From: Bradyrhizobium sp. AUGA SZCCT0176
Lineage (GTDB): Bacteria; Pseudomonadota; Alphaproteobacteria; Rhizobiales; Xanthobacteraceae
NCBI RefSeq assembly: GCF_018130145.1
Contig: NZ_JAFCMB010000013.1
Span: forward strand, 1 to 64,000
DNA: 64,000 nt
Reading direction: 5' to 3'
A program made the position numbers and the translations under genes. Positions within the stretch are counted from its first letter, which is position 1. Each line of letters begins with the position of its first letter. Below, piece by piece: positions 33,427-41,332 of this stretch. Below the pieces are notes generated by a model, which was not told where the DNA came from, did not search any database, and saw only the letters and a list, made by a program, of their open reading frames with translations.

Positions 33427-34782
33427 ATGCCGCGCCGGTTGCGATTCGCGCTTCTGCTGTTGGTTTGCGGCACGCTGTTTGGCGCGACGAACGGTTTCGC
33501 TGGCCCCTCCGTCACAGCAAGATCGGCGCAAGCCGCACCCGCGCAGCCTGCGGCGCCGGCGCAGGCCGCGCCCGATCCGGCGGCTCCCGCGGCCGACGCA
33601 CAACAGGCCGCGGAAGAGCCGATCGGCAATGTCGCGACCGTGACCGGCAGCGCCAGCGTTATCCGCAACAACGAGACCACACCGCTCAAGGTCAAGGACG
33701 ACATCTATTTGAACGACGTCGTGCAGACCGGCGCAAAGTCCTCGCTCGGCATCACCTTCAGCGACGCCACCACCTTTAACCTCAAGGCGAATTCGCAGAT
33801 CACCATCGACAGCTATGTCTATGAGGATGGCGGCAAGCAAAATGCCGGCGTATTCGACGTCGCCAAGGGCACGGTTGCCTTCGTCGCCGCCGCCGTCGCC
33901 AAGACCGGCGACATGAAAATCACCACGCCGACCGCGACGCTGGGCATTCGCGGCACCACCGGCCTCGTCGAGGTGCCGGAAGGTGCGGCCGCCAACAGCC
34001 CGAACAACGTCGCCATCAAACTCTATCCCGACGCCGACGGCAGGGTTGGACGCATCGAGGTCAACGACCGCGCCGGCGCGCGGCTGGGTTTCCTCAACCA
34101 GGGTTCCAGCGGCTTTACGATAAGTCCCGGCGCGGGCGGCATGCGCTTTGCCGCGGTGCCGCTGACGATTTCGCCGCAGCAGGTGCTGCGCGATCAGGGC
34201 TTTGTGCGCCAGGTGCACTCGACGCAAAATCTCGGCCGCCGCGTTTTCAACGAGCAGCGCGATTTCCGCCGCGCCAACCCCGGCTTCAATCGTGGCAACG
34301 CTCCGCGCCGTGGGCCGCAGCAAAACGGATTGCCGGGACAGAACCGCACCGGCCAGCAACCGGGCTTACAGAATCGTCCCGGGCAACAACGATTGCAGAA
34401 CCGGCCGGGCCAGCCGCAACAGCTGCAGCAACCAGGCTCGCCTAACCGGCAGGGTCGGTCGTTGCAGCGGCCGGGATCGACGCAGCCGGGTACGCCACGG
34501 GAGACCGGCTTGCCGCCGCGACCCGGTCAGCCGCAACAACCGGTGACGGCGGGACGACCGGGCGTCCAACAAGGCGCGCCCTCGCAAGCTGGTGGGCCGC
34601 AGCGCTTCCAGCAGCCCGGCGGTCAACAACAGGGCGTTCAGCAACCGGGCTTCCGGCAAGGCTCACGGCCCGGCGGTTTGCAGGCTGCGCCCGGTGTGCT
34701 GCGGCAAGGCTTGCCGGCTCGACCCGCTCCGGGTCGGGCGCCGCCGCCAAGGGGAAGCAAGCTGCCGAAGGATGCGCGGTAA
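33427..34782 (+). CDS. FecR-domain protein with long Gln/Pro/Gly/Arg tail
   Basis: 451 aa. Signal peptide (LRFALLLLVCGTLFGATNGFA), Ala/Pro linker, then a FecR domain: IGNVATVTGSASVIRNNETT, LNDVVQTGAKSSLGITFSD, TLGIRGTTGLVEV. The final 170 residues are low-complexity, dominated by Gln, Pro, Gly and Arg (QNRPGQQRLQNRPGQP). FecR domains usually sense TonB-receptor signals as anti-sigma factors, but here there is no receptor or sigma gene and no anti-sigma N-terminus, so it belongs to the orphan periplasmic group. A TTG at 33424 is an alternative start. Confidence 0.82.
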   Translation: MPRRLRFALLLLVCGTLFGATNGFAGPSVTARSAQAAPAQPAAPAQAAPDPAAPAADAQQAAEEPIGNVATVTGSASVIRNNETTPLKVKDDIYLNDVVQTGAKSSLGITFSDATTFNLKANSQITIDSYVYEDGGKQNAGVFDVAKGTVAFVAAAVAKTGDMKITTPTATLGIRGTTGLVEVPEGAAANSPNNVAIKLYPDADGRVGRIEVNDRAGARLGFLNQGSSGFTISPGAGGMRFAAVPLTISPQQVLRDQGFVRQVHSTQNLGRRVFNEQRDFRRANPGFNRGNAPRRGPQQNGLPGQNRTGQQPGLQNRPGQQRLQNRPGQPQQLQQPGSPNRQGRSLQRPGSTQPGTPRETGLPPRPGQPQQPVTAGRPGVQQGAPSQAGGPQRFQQPGGQQQGVQQPGFRQGSRPGGLQAAPGVLRQGLPARPAPGRAPPPRGSKLPKDAR

Positions 34783-34820
34783 GCTCCGTCTGAAGGACGG
34801 CGTCGCTTCCGCTCGCCTTT

Positions 34821-34894
34821 GCCCCGGCCATCCACGTCGTACTTGTCGAGGCACTGCAAAGACGTGGATGCCCGGCACAAGGCCGGGCATGACG
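34821..34894. repeat. Palindromic intergenic repeat, family E (CCGGCCATCCACGTC type)
   Basis: CCCCGGCCATCCACGTC faces GACGTGGATGCCCGG, ending GGCCGGGCATGACG. A longer copy is at 38567-38653. Confidence 0.75.
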
Positions 34895-34906
34895 AGAGAT
34901 TGCGGA

Positions 34907-35443
34907 TCACGCTGCGCGCCGAAACCAGTCCCGCATCTTCTGCATGAGGCTGCGCCGATCCCGGAATTCACTAACCGTTTCGACACGCGCAGGCTCAGGC
35001 ACACGAGCAACCGACGTACCTATCTGCGCGACCCTCCCCGCAGCCATCGCGATCGGCCCGACATTTTCCAGAAACGCCCGCTCATAGCCGCGCGACAGCC
35101 GCTCGACCGCATCCGCCAGCGGCAGCCACTCCACCGCCTTCACGTCGCGCATCAGTTTACGGACCGGCTCGGCGCCTGCCTCCATCCGCCAGAAGTGCAC
35201 GACCTTGGAGCCGCCGCGGGATTCGTAGACCAGCGTGCCGAGAAACTCGTGCACGGCGACATCGTGCCCGGTCTCTTCATTGACTTCGCGCTCGGCCGCA
35301 GCCCGCGGCGTCTCGCCGCGATCGAGCTTGCCCTTCGGCAGGACCCATTCGTTGCGCTTGCGCAGGCGCACGATCGCGACCAGCGGCGTCGCCGCCTGCC
35401 GCAACACAATGCCTCCCGCCGCCAGCACAGGCGCTCGCGCCAT
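34907..35443 (-). CDS. NUDIX hydrolase
   Basis: 178 aa. The Nudix box is intact: GKLDRGETPRAAAEREVNEETG, with the metal-binding REVNEE. It hydrolyses a nucleoside diphosphate linked to another moiety; the substrate is not evident. The start at 35443 has GGAGAGG six bases upstream. Alternatives in frame are 35449 and 35482 (191 aa). The C-terminus is basic. Confidence 0.88.
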   Translation of the reverse strand: MARAPVLAAGGIVLRQAATPLVAIVRLRKRNEWVLPKGKLDRGETPRAAAEREVNEETGHDVAVHEFLGTLVYESRGGSKVVHFWRMEAGAEPVRKLMRDVKAVEWLPLADAVERLSRGYERAFLENVGPIAMAAGRVAQIGTSVARVPEPARVETVSEFRDRRSLMQKMRDWFRRAA

Positions 35444-35611
35444 CGCCATCCTCTCCGATCGTCGTAGGAATGCTCCACACATAGAGAATTTCGTACGGCG
35501 ATGCTACCGTCTCGGTTCGTCAACGCACGATGCAGTTCCAGTGGTCTCGAGACGCCGCATGCAATCCATAACAGGAACCGCCCGCATCTGACGGCCGGCA
35601 CGCAGCAAAAG

Positions 35612-35631
35612 AAAAGCCGCCTCACGGCGGC
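35612..35631 (-). terminator. Rho-independent terminator of the double-glycine peptide gene
   Basis: On the minus strand AAGCCGCC-GTGA-GGCGGCTT runs into TTCTTTTG. It lies 60 bases after the peptide stop codon. Confidence 0.75.
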
Positions 35632-35690
35632 TTCTGTGATTTTGATTTATTGAGCACCGCCGCTGAGTCGCTTCGGCGCTGACAACGCAG

Positions 35691-35861
35691 TCAGCCCTTA
35701 CGTGCCATTGTTGTAAGCCCTTCCCCGATTGACTTCAGGGCTTCGGAAAACGCGCTGCCGAACATGGCGCCACCGGAAACGGCCTCAAGCTCACCATCTT
35801 TCAAGACCCGCTCGTCCAATGTGCGCTGGTTTCCATTGATCGACTTGCTGGTCTGCGTCAT
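35691..35861 (-). CDS. Small peptide with a double-glycine (bacteriocin-type) leader
   Basis: 56 residues. The leader ends LKDGELEAVSGG, which fits the class II bacteriocin pattern L-x4-ELx-x(V/I)SGG cut by peptidase-C39 ABC transporters. The mature part would be 25 residues, AMFGSAFSEALKSIGEGLTT plus five, an amphipathic helix-like sequence without Cys. AAGGGAG sits seven bases before the ATG and a terminator follows, so it is a monocistronic unit. No C39 transporter, immunity gene or modification enzyme is in the window. It could be a bacteriocin, a signal peptide or a secreted small protein. Confidence 0.7.
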   Translation of the reverse strand: MTQTSKSINGNQRTLDERVLKDGELEAVSGGAMFGSAFSEALKSIGEGLTTMARKG

Positions 35862-35979
35862 GGCACTGCTCCCTTGTTTGCTGCGGAGGTGTTAGCGGAG
35901 CCAAGATAATCGCACGATGTGTAGCGGCGCCTCGGTGATCCAGCTCACAGTCGCGGCAGTGCCTTGCGGAACACCACAA

Positions 35980-36885
35980 TCATCCCTTTGGCTTCCGCAG
36001 CAACGCCTCACCGGCACGAACGCGCGCACCCTCGGCTACATTGTCGGCGAACTCAAAATGCTCCGGCGCCAGCACGATGATGGTCGAGCCGTGCTCGAAC
36101 CAGCCAAGCTCATCGCCCTTGCGCATGCTGGCGGCGCACGGGAAATCCACCGGCCCCCTGCTCTGCGCGTTGAGAGTCACATCGAGGAAGTGCAGGCGGA
36201 TGCTGGCGACCAGGATCGCGGCAACCGGCACCAGGGTCAGCGCTTCGCCGGACGCGAGCCGCGTCTCCAGCACCGCGCGCTCGTTCTTGCAGAACAGCCG
36301 CTCCACCCTTTTCAAGGCAATCGGATTGACGTTCCAGACGTCGCCATGGATGAATCTCACCCGCTCGATCGTGGCGTCATAGGGCGCGTGAAAACGATGA
36401 TACATGCTCGAGGTTAGCCGCAGCGTCAGGTAACGGCCGTTGCGGTGACGCTCCACTAACGCGGGATCGCCGAGCAGATCCAGCAGCGAATACGGCGCGC
36501 CCTTGATCTGGAACAGTCTTGTGTCCTCGATCCCGCCGAACGCGCCGATGATGCCGTCGGAGGGGCTGGCGACGACGCCCGGATCCGGGTCGGCGGGGCG
36601 CAGGCCCGGGCGCAGCTCGCGGGTAAAGCAGTCGTGCAGGCTCTTGAACTCGGTCTTCTTCGCCTCCGACAGGTCGAGATCGGAGAACAGCCGCCAGCAG
36701 GCGATCGAGGCGTCCCGTACCAGCGGGTTCTCGATCTTGCTGAACCACCCCATGAAGCGGGTGATGGCCGCCCGGGGAATCCGGTTGGTCAGCAGGAAAT
36801 TGAGGTCTTCCTGCTGGGTAAAGGCCGAAATCAGGCCTTTGACTGTCATGAATCTGTTAGCAGGATTAGCTAGCGCTGGTGGCAT
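35980..36885 (-). CDS. psd: Phosphatidylserine decarboxylase proenzyme
   Basis: Converts phosphatidylserine to phosphatidylethanolamine. From the ATG at 36885 it is 301 aa, longer than the about 230-residue Psd usual in rhizobia, so it may be a second type. The self-cleavage site appears as HG266-S267-T in EHGSTIIVL; the more common form is LGST. Substrate-site elements SSMYHRFHAPYDATI and SPSDGIIG are present. AAAGGGG lies seven bases upstream of the chosen ATG. Divergent from the aminotransferase; the two start codons overlap within CATG. Confidence 0.86.
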   Translation of the reverse strand: MPPALANPANRFMTVKGLISAFTQQEDLNFLLTNRIPRAAITRFMGWFSKIENPLVRDASIACWRLFSDLDLSEAKKTEFKSLHDCFTRELRPGLRPADPDPGVVASPSDGIIGAFGGIEDTRLFQIKGAPYSLLDLLGDPALVERHRNGRYLTLRLTSSMYHRFHAPYDATIERVRFIHGDVWNVNPIALKRVERLFCKNERAVLETRLASGEALTLVPVAAILVASIRLHFLDVTLNAQSRGPVDFPCAASMRKGDELGWFEHGSTIIVLAPEHFEFADNVAEGARVRAGEALLRKPKG

Positions 36886-38548
36886 GGATTCGCCCCTTTC
36901 GATTCTGTCGCTGTCCGCCGTTGCGATTGCCGGCGCCGCGGTGACCTTCCCCAAATTGCAGGCGCGGCTGGCGCTGTCGCGCGCCAAGCACCGCTCGCTG
37001 ACCGGGCATTCCAAGATGTCCAAGATGGTCGCGCGGCTGATGCCGCATTACGAATTCGATATCGGCGACTTCTTCCGCTCCGACGGCGCGCCGGCCGATG
37101 TCGCGGCGCAGCGCCAGGACGGCTTCTTCCGGCTCGCCGGCGTCTATCAGGACCGTTATCCCAAGGGCCGGCAGATGACCGCCGAGGCGGCCGAGCACAT
37201 TTCCGACCTGCAATTCACCGAAGCCTACCGGGTGCCGTTCCAGTACAGCCGGCTGGTGCGCGAGCATCTTTCCACCAGCGCCTTCGTGCAGTCCTCTTCC
37301 GGCGTCACCGTCACCGATGTCGACGGCAATGTCTCCTACGACCTGACCGGCTCGTACGGCGTCAACATTTTCGGCAACGATTTCTACAAGGACTGCATCA
37401 CCGAGTCGGAAAAGCGCGCGCAGGCGCTCGGACCGGTGCTCGGTCCCTACCACCCCGTCATCACCGACAACGTCAAGCGTCTCTGCGAGATTTCCGGCCT
37501 CGACGAAGTTTCGTTCCACATGTCCGGCACCGAGGCCGTGATGCAGGCGGTGCGGCTGGCGCGCTACCACACCAAGCGCACGCATCTGGTTCGCTTTGCC
37601 GGCGCCTATCACGGCTGGTGGGGCGACGTGCAGCCCGGCGTCGGCAATCCCGTGTCGCCGCACGAGACCTATACGCTCGCCGACATGTCGGAGCGGACGC
37701 TGCATGTTTTGAACACGCGCCGCGACATCGCCTGCGTGCTGGTCAACCCGCTGCAGGCGCTGCACCCGAACGCCAACGCGCCCGGCGATTCCGCGCTGGT
37801 CGATAGCTCCCGGTCCGGCAATTTCGATCGCGCCGCCTATACCGAATGGCTGAAGAAGCTCCGCGAAGTCTGCACCGAGCGCGGCATTGTCCTGATCTTC
37901 GACGAGGTCTTTGTCGGCTTCCGCCTTGCGGCCGGCGGCGCGCAGGAATATTTCGGCGTCCGCGCCGACATGGTGACGTATGGGAAAAGTCTTGCGGGTG
38001 GACTTCCGGTCGGCGTGGTCTGCGGCGCTAAGGATTTGATGCGGCGTTTTCGCGACGATCGCCCGGCCGACATCTGCTTTGCCCGCGGCACCTTCAATTC
38101 GCATCCCTACGTCATGACGGCGATGGACGAATTCCTCGGCCGGCTCGCCAGCCCGAATTTCAACTCGGTCTATCATGGCCTGGACGAGACCTGGAACGCG
38201 CGCGCCAAGACGCTCAACGACCGGCTCGCCGCGCAGGACCTTCCGGTGCGCGTCAGCAATCTGTCGTCGATCTGGATGGTGCATTATACCGAGCCGTCCC
38301 GTTACAACTGGATGCTGCAATATTATCTGCGCGCCGAGGGGCTGGCGCTGAGCTGGGTCGGCACGGGCCGGCTGATCTTCAGCCTGAACTATACCGATGA
38401 CGACTTTGCCGCGGTCGCCGACCGTTTCGTCGCCGCCACCGAAAAGATGAAGCACGACGGCTGGTGGTGGCGTGATGCAGGCCTCACCAACAAGAACATC
38501 AAGCGGCAGATTCTGAAAGAGATGTTCACGCGAAAGTGGATGCGGTAA
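36884..38548 (+). CDS. Class III PLP aminotransferase (GSA-aminomutase-like)
   Basis: About 554 aa. An N-terminal hydrophobic segment (ILSLSAVAIAGAAVTF) precedes a fold-type I PLP domain: MSGTEAVMQAVRLAR, FAGAYHGWWGD, VLIFDEVFVGFRLAAGG and the cofactor Lys K368 in YGKSLAGGLPVG. It resembles glutamate-1-semialdehyde aminomutase but is longer, with an N-terminal anchor, so haem synthesis is unlikely. The frame is open back to 36503; I chose the ATG at 36884, though 36848 is also possible, and neither has a clear ribosome site. Substrate unknown; the neighbours suggest lipid chemistry. Confidence 0.78.
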   Translation: MDSPLSILSLSAVAIAGAAVTFPKLQARLALSRAKHRSLTGHSKMSKMVARLMPHYEFDIGDFFRSDGAPADVAAQRQDGFFRLAGVYQDRYPKGRQMTAEAAEHISDLQFTEAYRVPFQYSRLVREHLSTSAFVQSSSGVTVTDVDGNVSYDLTGSYGVNIFGNDFYKDCITESEKRAQALGPVLGPYHPVITDNVKRLCEISGLDEVSFHMSGTEAVMQAVRLARYHTKRTHLVRFAGAYHGWWGDVQPGVGNPVSPHETYTLADMSERTLHVLNTRRDIACVLVNPLQALHPNANAPGDSALVDSSRSGNFDRAAYTEWLKKLREVCTERGIVLIFDEVFVGFRLAAGGAQEYFGVRADMVTYGKSLAGGLPVGVVCGAKDLMRRFRDDRPADICFARGTFNSHPYVMTAMDEFLGRLASPNFNSVYHGLDETWNARAKTLNDRLAAQDLPVRVSNLSSIWMVHYTEPSRYNWMLQYYLRAEGLALSWVGTGRLIFSLNYTDDDFAAVADRFVAATEKMKHDGWWWRDAGLTNKNIKRQILKEMFTRKWMR

Positions 38549-38566
38549 CTCCGCTCTCTCATTTCT

Positions 38567-38653
38567 CGTCATGGCCGGGCTTGTCCCGGCCATCCACGTC
38601 TTCCTTTGTCTGTCGCCAAGACGTGGATGCCCGGCACGAGGCCGGGCATGACG
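38567..38653. repeat. Palindromic intergenic repeat, family E
   Basis: CGTCATGGCCGGGCTTGTCCC ends pair with GGCCGGGCATGACG; CCATCCACGTC and GACGTGGATG lie inside. Between convergent genes. Confidence 0.8.
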
Positions 38654-38680
38654 CGCATTTGATAGATTCAAGATCAACGA

Positions 38681-39298
38681 TCAGGCGTGCTTGACGTGCT
38701 TCTCGAGGCCGGGGTCGATCAGTTCACCCTTCATCAGGGCGATCGGCGCCTTGTAGTAGAGCTTGAGATCGCTGAACGGGTCGGTCACGATCTTGGTCAT
38801 CCAGACGAGGCCGGTCTCGACGTCGCGGATGAAGAACAGGTGGATGGTGCGGAACAGAAGCCCGCCGATACCGATCGCCAGCCAGATCTTGGCGACCTGA
38901 CGCATGAAGTCCGCCGTCGTCTCCCACGGCGCGAACATGCCGAACAGGGTCGGATCGACATACAGCACCAGCGGCGACAGTGCCCAGATCACCATCAGCA
39001 CGACCTTGCGCTGAAGATTGTAGCCGACCTTGATATCTTCCTTGTGCTCGTGGGTGGCGTGGTTGACGTGGTCATAGCCCTTCGGCTCGAAGAAGAAGTG
39101 ACCGGCCTGGCGCGACGTCATCGAGACCAGCCAGCCGACCAGCGCCGATACCATCGGATCGATGAACAGCATGACATAGGCGAACAGGAAGCTCATGGCG
39201 CTGACGAAGTGCAGCGACTGGTTGATGCGGCTGTGGTGATAATAGCGATGGTCGTCCCAGCGCTGGGTTCGCAGTTCCTGCATGAAGTTCTTGATCAT
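38681..39298 (-). CDS. Multi-helix membrane protein with Mpo1-like His motif
   Basis: 205 aa with about four hydrophobic segments. The motif H22-x3-N26-x3-H30, followed after two helices by QAGH67-FFFE71, resembles the DUF962/Mpo1 family, Fe(II)-dependent dioxygenases that shorten 2-hydroxy fatty acids. A further His cluster (H77, H80, H83, H85) follows. The ATG at 39298 is chosen because GGGGGAG sits five bases before it. The family match is from pattern alone. The neighbours (PmtA, Psd) fit a role in lipids. Confidence 0.62.
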   Translation of the reverse strand: MIKNFMQELRTQRWDDHRYYHHSRINQSLHFVSAMSFLFAYVMLFIDPMVSALVGWLVSMTSRQAGHFFFEPKGYDHVNHATHEHKEDIKVGYNLQRKVVLMVIWALSPLVLYVDPTLFGMFAPWETTADFMRQVAKIWLAIGIGGLLFRTIHLFFIRDVETGLVWMTKIVTDPFSDLKLYYKAPIALMKGELIDPGLEKHVKHA

Positions 39299-39351
39299 GA
39301 TCTCCCCCAAAATTCTTTCGGGTTAAGGATTAACGGGATTCGATGTCCGGC

Positions 39352-39364
39352 GTATGACATCATC
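39352..39364. promoter_or_regulatory. GTATGACATCATC element before the Mpo1-like gene
   Basis: Thirteen bases that match 41261-41273 (GTATGACGTCATC) at twelve positions. Here it is followed by TAAATGTCATATG, giving an inverted ATGACA...TGTCAT pair. A candidate shared operator. Confidence 0.35.
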
Positions 39365-39416
39365 TAAATGTCATATGAAGTTTCGCGGCGCCGCAGCTGC
39401 CACCGCGATGACGCGG

Positions 39417-40106
39417 TTACGCTGCCTTCGCGACGTCGACTTTTCGGAAACGCACCAGCGAGAAGTGACCGAGCGGCGGCACCAGGCGGCGCTCCGCCAG
39501 CTCCATGCCGGGCGCTCCGGCCAACCACTGCGCGTAGCGCGACCAGGCGAACTCGGCGGTGCGGAAGCCGAGCGGGCGAACCACCGGCTGCAGGCGCTGC
39601 TCGATGAAGCGGCGCACGCCGGCGTCCGCACTGACGCGGGTCAGGATGATGAGTTCACCGCCGGGCCGCAGCACGCGGGCGAATTCGTCGAGCGCCGCTT
39701 CCGGGTTCGGCACGGCCGTGACGACGTACTGCGCCATCACGACGTCGAAGGAGTTGTCGGGGAATTCGAGCTTCTCGGCGTCCATGACAGCCAGGCCCTC
39801 GACGTTCTTCAGCTTGAGCTCGTCGACGCGCTTCTTGGCTTTCTGCAGCATCGCTTCCGAAATGTCGGTGCCGAAGATGCGTAAGTGGGCTGCGTATTGC
39901 GGCAGCGAGATGCCGGTGCCGACACCGACCTCGAGCACCCGGCCGCCGATCTTGTTGGTCGCCTGAATGGCCGCCTTGCGGCCCTTGCTGAACACGCCGC
40001 CGAACACGAGGTCGTATACCGGCGCCCAGCGGTCGTAGGCCTGCTCGACCGTCTCGCGGTCGAAGTCCAACGCCCTGGTGCCGTCAAGCTTGATGATGTC
40101 TGCCAT
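39417..40106 (-). CDS. pmtA: PmtA-type phosphatidylethanolamine N-methyltransferase
   Basis: 229 aa, class I SAM methyltransferase: motif I LEVGVGTGISLP, FGTDISEAML, FDVVMAQYVVTAVPNPEA and LRPGGELIIL. The N-terminus AYDRWAPVYDLVFG is typical of the Rhodobacter-type (UbiE-like) Pmt enzymes that methylate phosphatidylethanolamine to phosphatidylcholine. A quinone methyltransferase is the alternative. Psd, which supplies phosphatidylethanolamine, is close by, which supports the lipid role. Confidence 0.82.
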   Translation of the reverse strand: MADIIKLDGTRALDFDRETVEQAYDRWAPVYDLVFGGVFSKGRKAAIQATNKIGGRVLEVGVGTGISLPQYAAHLRIFGTDISEAMLQKAKKRVDELKLKNVEGLAVMDAEKLEFPDNSFDVVMAQYVVTAVPNPEAALDEFARVLRPGGELIILTRVSADAGVRRFIEQRLQPVVRPLGFRTAEFAWSRYAQWLAGAPGMELAERRLVPPLGHFSLVRFRKVDVAKAA

Positions 40107-40141
40107 GGTCTGCCTTCTCGTCTCTCTTCAAGTAGATTGAA

Positions 40142-41197
40142 CTAACCCTGTACGGCGCTGGTGCCGGGGATGCGGCGCGCCGGCAGCGTGGCGCGGCTGG
40201 GCTGCAGCGCGGCCAGATTGCCGATGAATTGACGGGCGCTGTTTTCCCAGGAACGCCCGAGCGCAAAGTTCCGGCAGGCCTCGCGCGACATCGTCAGCGC
40301 GCGCAGACAGGCGCTGCGCAGATCCCCGTCCAGCGCGCCGATCGGATGATCGGCGATGACGTCCAAGGGCCCGGTGACCGGAAACGCCGCAACCGGCGTG
40401 CCGCAGGCGAGCGCTTCCAGCTGCACCACGCCGAACGTGTCGGTGAGGCTCGGAAACACAAAGACATCGGCGGCAGCGAGATGGGACCTGAGATCCTCGC
40501 CCTTCTTCTCGCCGAGGAAGACGGCGTGTGGATATTTCTGCGCCAGTAGCGCCCGCTGCGGCCCGTCGCCGACCACGACTTTCGTTCCCGGCAGATCGAG
40601 CGCGAGAAACGCCTCGAGATTCTTTTCAACCGCAACGCGGCCCATGGTCATGAAGATCGGCCGCGGCAGGTCGATCGTGGCCGGGCTTTCAGGCGAGAAC
40701 AAATCGGTGTCGACGCCGCGCGTCCAGAAACCAAGCTTGCGAAAACCGCGCTCGCTCAGCTCCTGCCGCAATGAGGCGGTCGCGACCATAGTGGTCGACG
40801 CCGCCGCATGAAAATGCCGCAGCAAAGCGTAGCCGACGCTGGCCGGGATCATGGTGCGGACCGCGACATATTCCGGGAAGCGCGTGGTGTAGGACGTGGT
40901 GAACGCGAGCTTGTGGCGGCGGCAATAGCCGCGCACCGCCCAGCCGATCGGACCTTCGGTCGCGATATGTATAGCGTCGGGCGCCGCCGCCTCGATCCGG
41001 CGCGCGATCTCGCGGCGGTTCGGCAGCGCGATGCGCAAGCCGGGATAAGTCGGGACGCCGACGGATGGAAATCCGTCGGGGGTCAGGAAGCTGATCTCGG
41101 CGTCAAGCTTGGACGCGCTGCGCGCCAGCGAGGTTAACGTCCGGACCACTCCATTCACCTGCGGATGCCAGGCGTCGGTTGCTATCAATACCCGCAT
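40142..41197 (-). CDS. GT4-family glycosyltransferase
   Basis: 351 aa with two Rossmann-like domains. N-terminal DAWHPQVNGVVRTL is the usual acceptor-side loop; the donor side has GRVAVEKNLEAF and the region DVFVFPSLTDTFGVVQLEALACGTPVAAFP with the E-x7-E-like motif (first position Asp in TDTFG). The family includes GDP-mannose- and UDP-sugar-dependent transferases acting on lipids. Directly upstream of pmtA on the same strand, 35 bases apart, so a glycolipid product is plausible. Confidence 0.85.
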   Translation of the reverse strand: MRVLIATDAWHPQVNGVVRTLTSLARSASKLDAEISFLTPDGFPSVGVPTYPGLRIALPNRREIARRIEAAAPDAIHIATEGPIGWAVRGYCRRHKLAFTTSYTTRFPEYVAVRTMIPASVGYALLRHFHAAASTTMVATASLRQELSERGFRKLGFWTRGVDTDLFSPESPATIDLPRPIFMTMGRVAVEKNLEAFLALDLPGTKVVVGDGPQRALLAQKYPHAVFLGEKKGEDLRSHLAAADVFVFPSLTDTFGVVQLEALACGTPVAAFPVTGPLDVIADHPIGALDGDLRSACLRALTMSREACRNFALGRSWENSARQFIGNLAALQPSRATLPARRIPGTSAVQG

Positions 41198-41212
41198 GTC
41201 GGGACCCCGGGG

Positions 41213-41273
41213 TTATCCATGATTCTCACTTCCCGACGTTGGTTCATGGATATTTCAAGCGTATGACGTCATC
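41213..41273. promoter_or_regulatory. Palindromes between the GT4 and TAXI genes
   Basis: ATCCATGA and TCATGGAT are inverted around about 20 bases (41216-41251). GTATGACGTCATC, with a perfect ATGACGTCAT palindrome, follows at 41261-41273. They occupy the divergent promoter region. Confidence 0.45.
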
Positions 41274-41332
41274 GATCTGTAAGGATGTTTTTCCCGTCGC
41301 CCCGGCGCTTTTTCGTGTAACGTGACAGTACG

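Noticed and set aside
36503..36883. N-terminal extension of the aminotransferase (start at 36503)
   Set aside because: It would overlap almost 400 bases of psd coding sequence and is polar and unlike the family.
36866..38677. A 603-codon open frame on the minus strand over the aminotransferase
   Set aside because: High-GC antisense shadow. The plus strand encodes a clear PLP enzyme with all motifs, and the antisense protein is rich in His, Arg and Gln with no domain.
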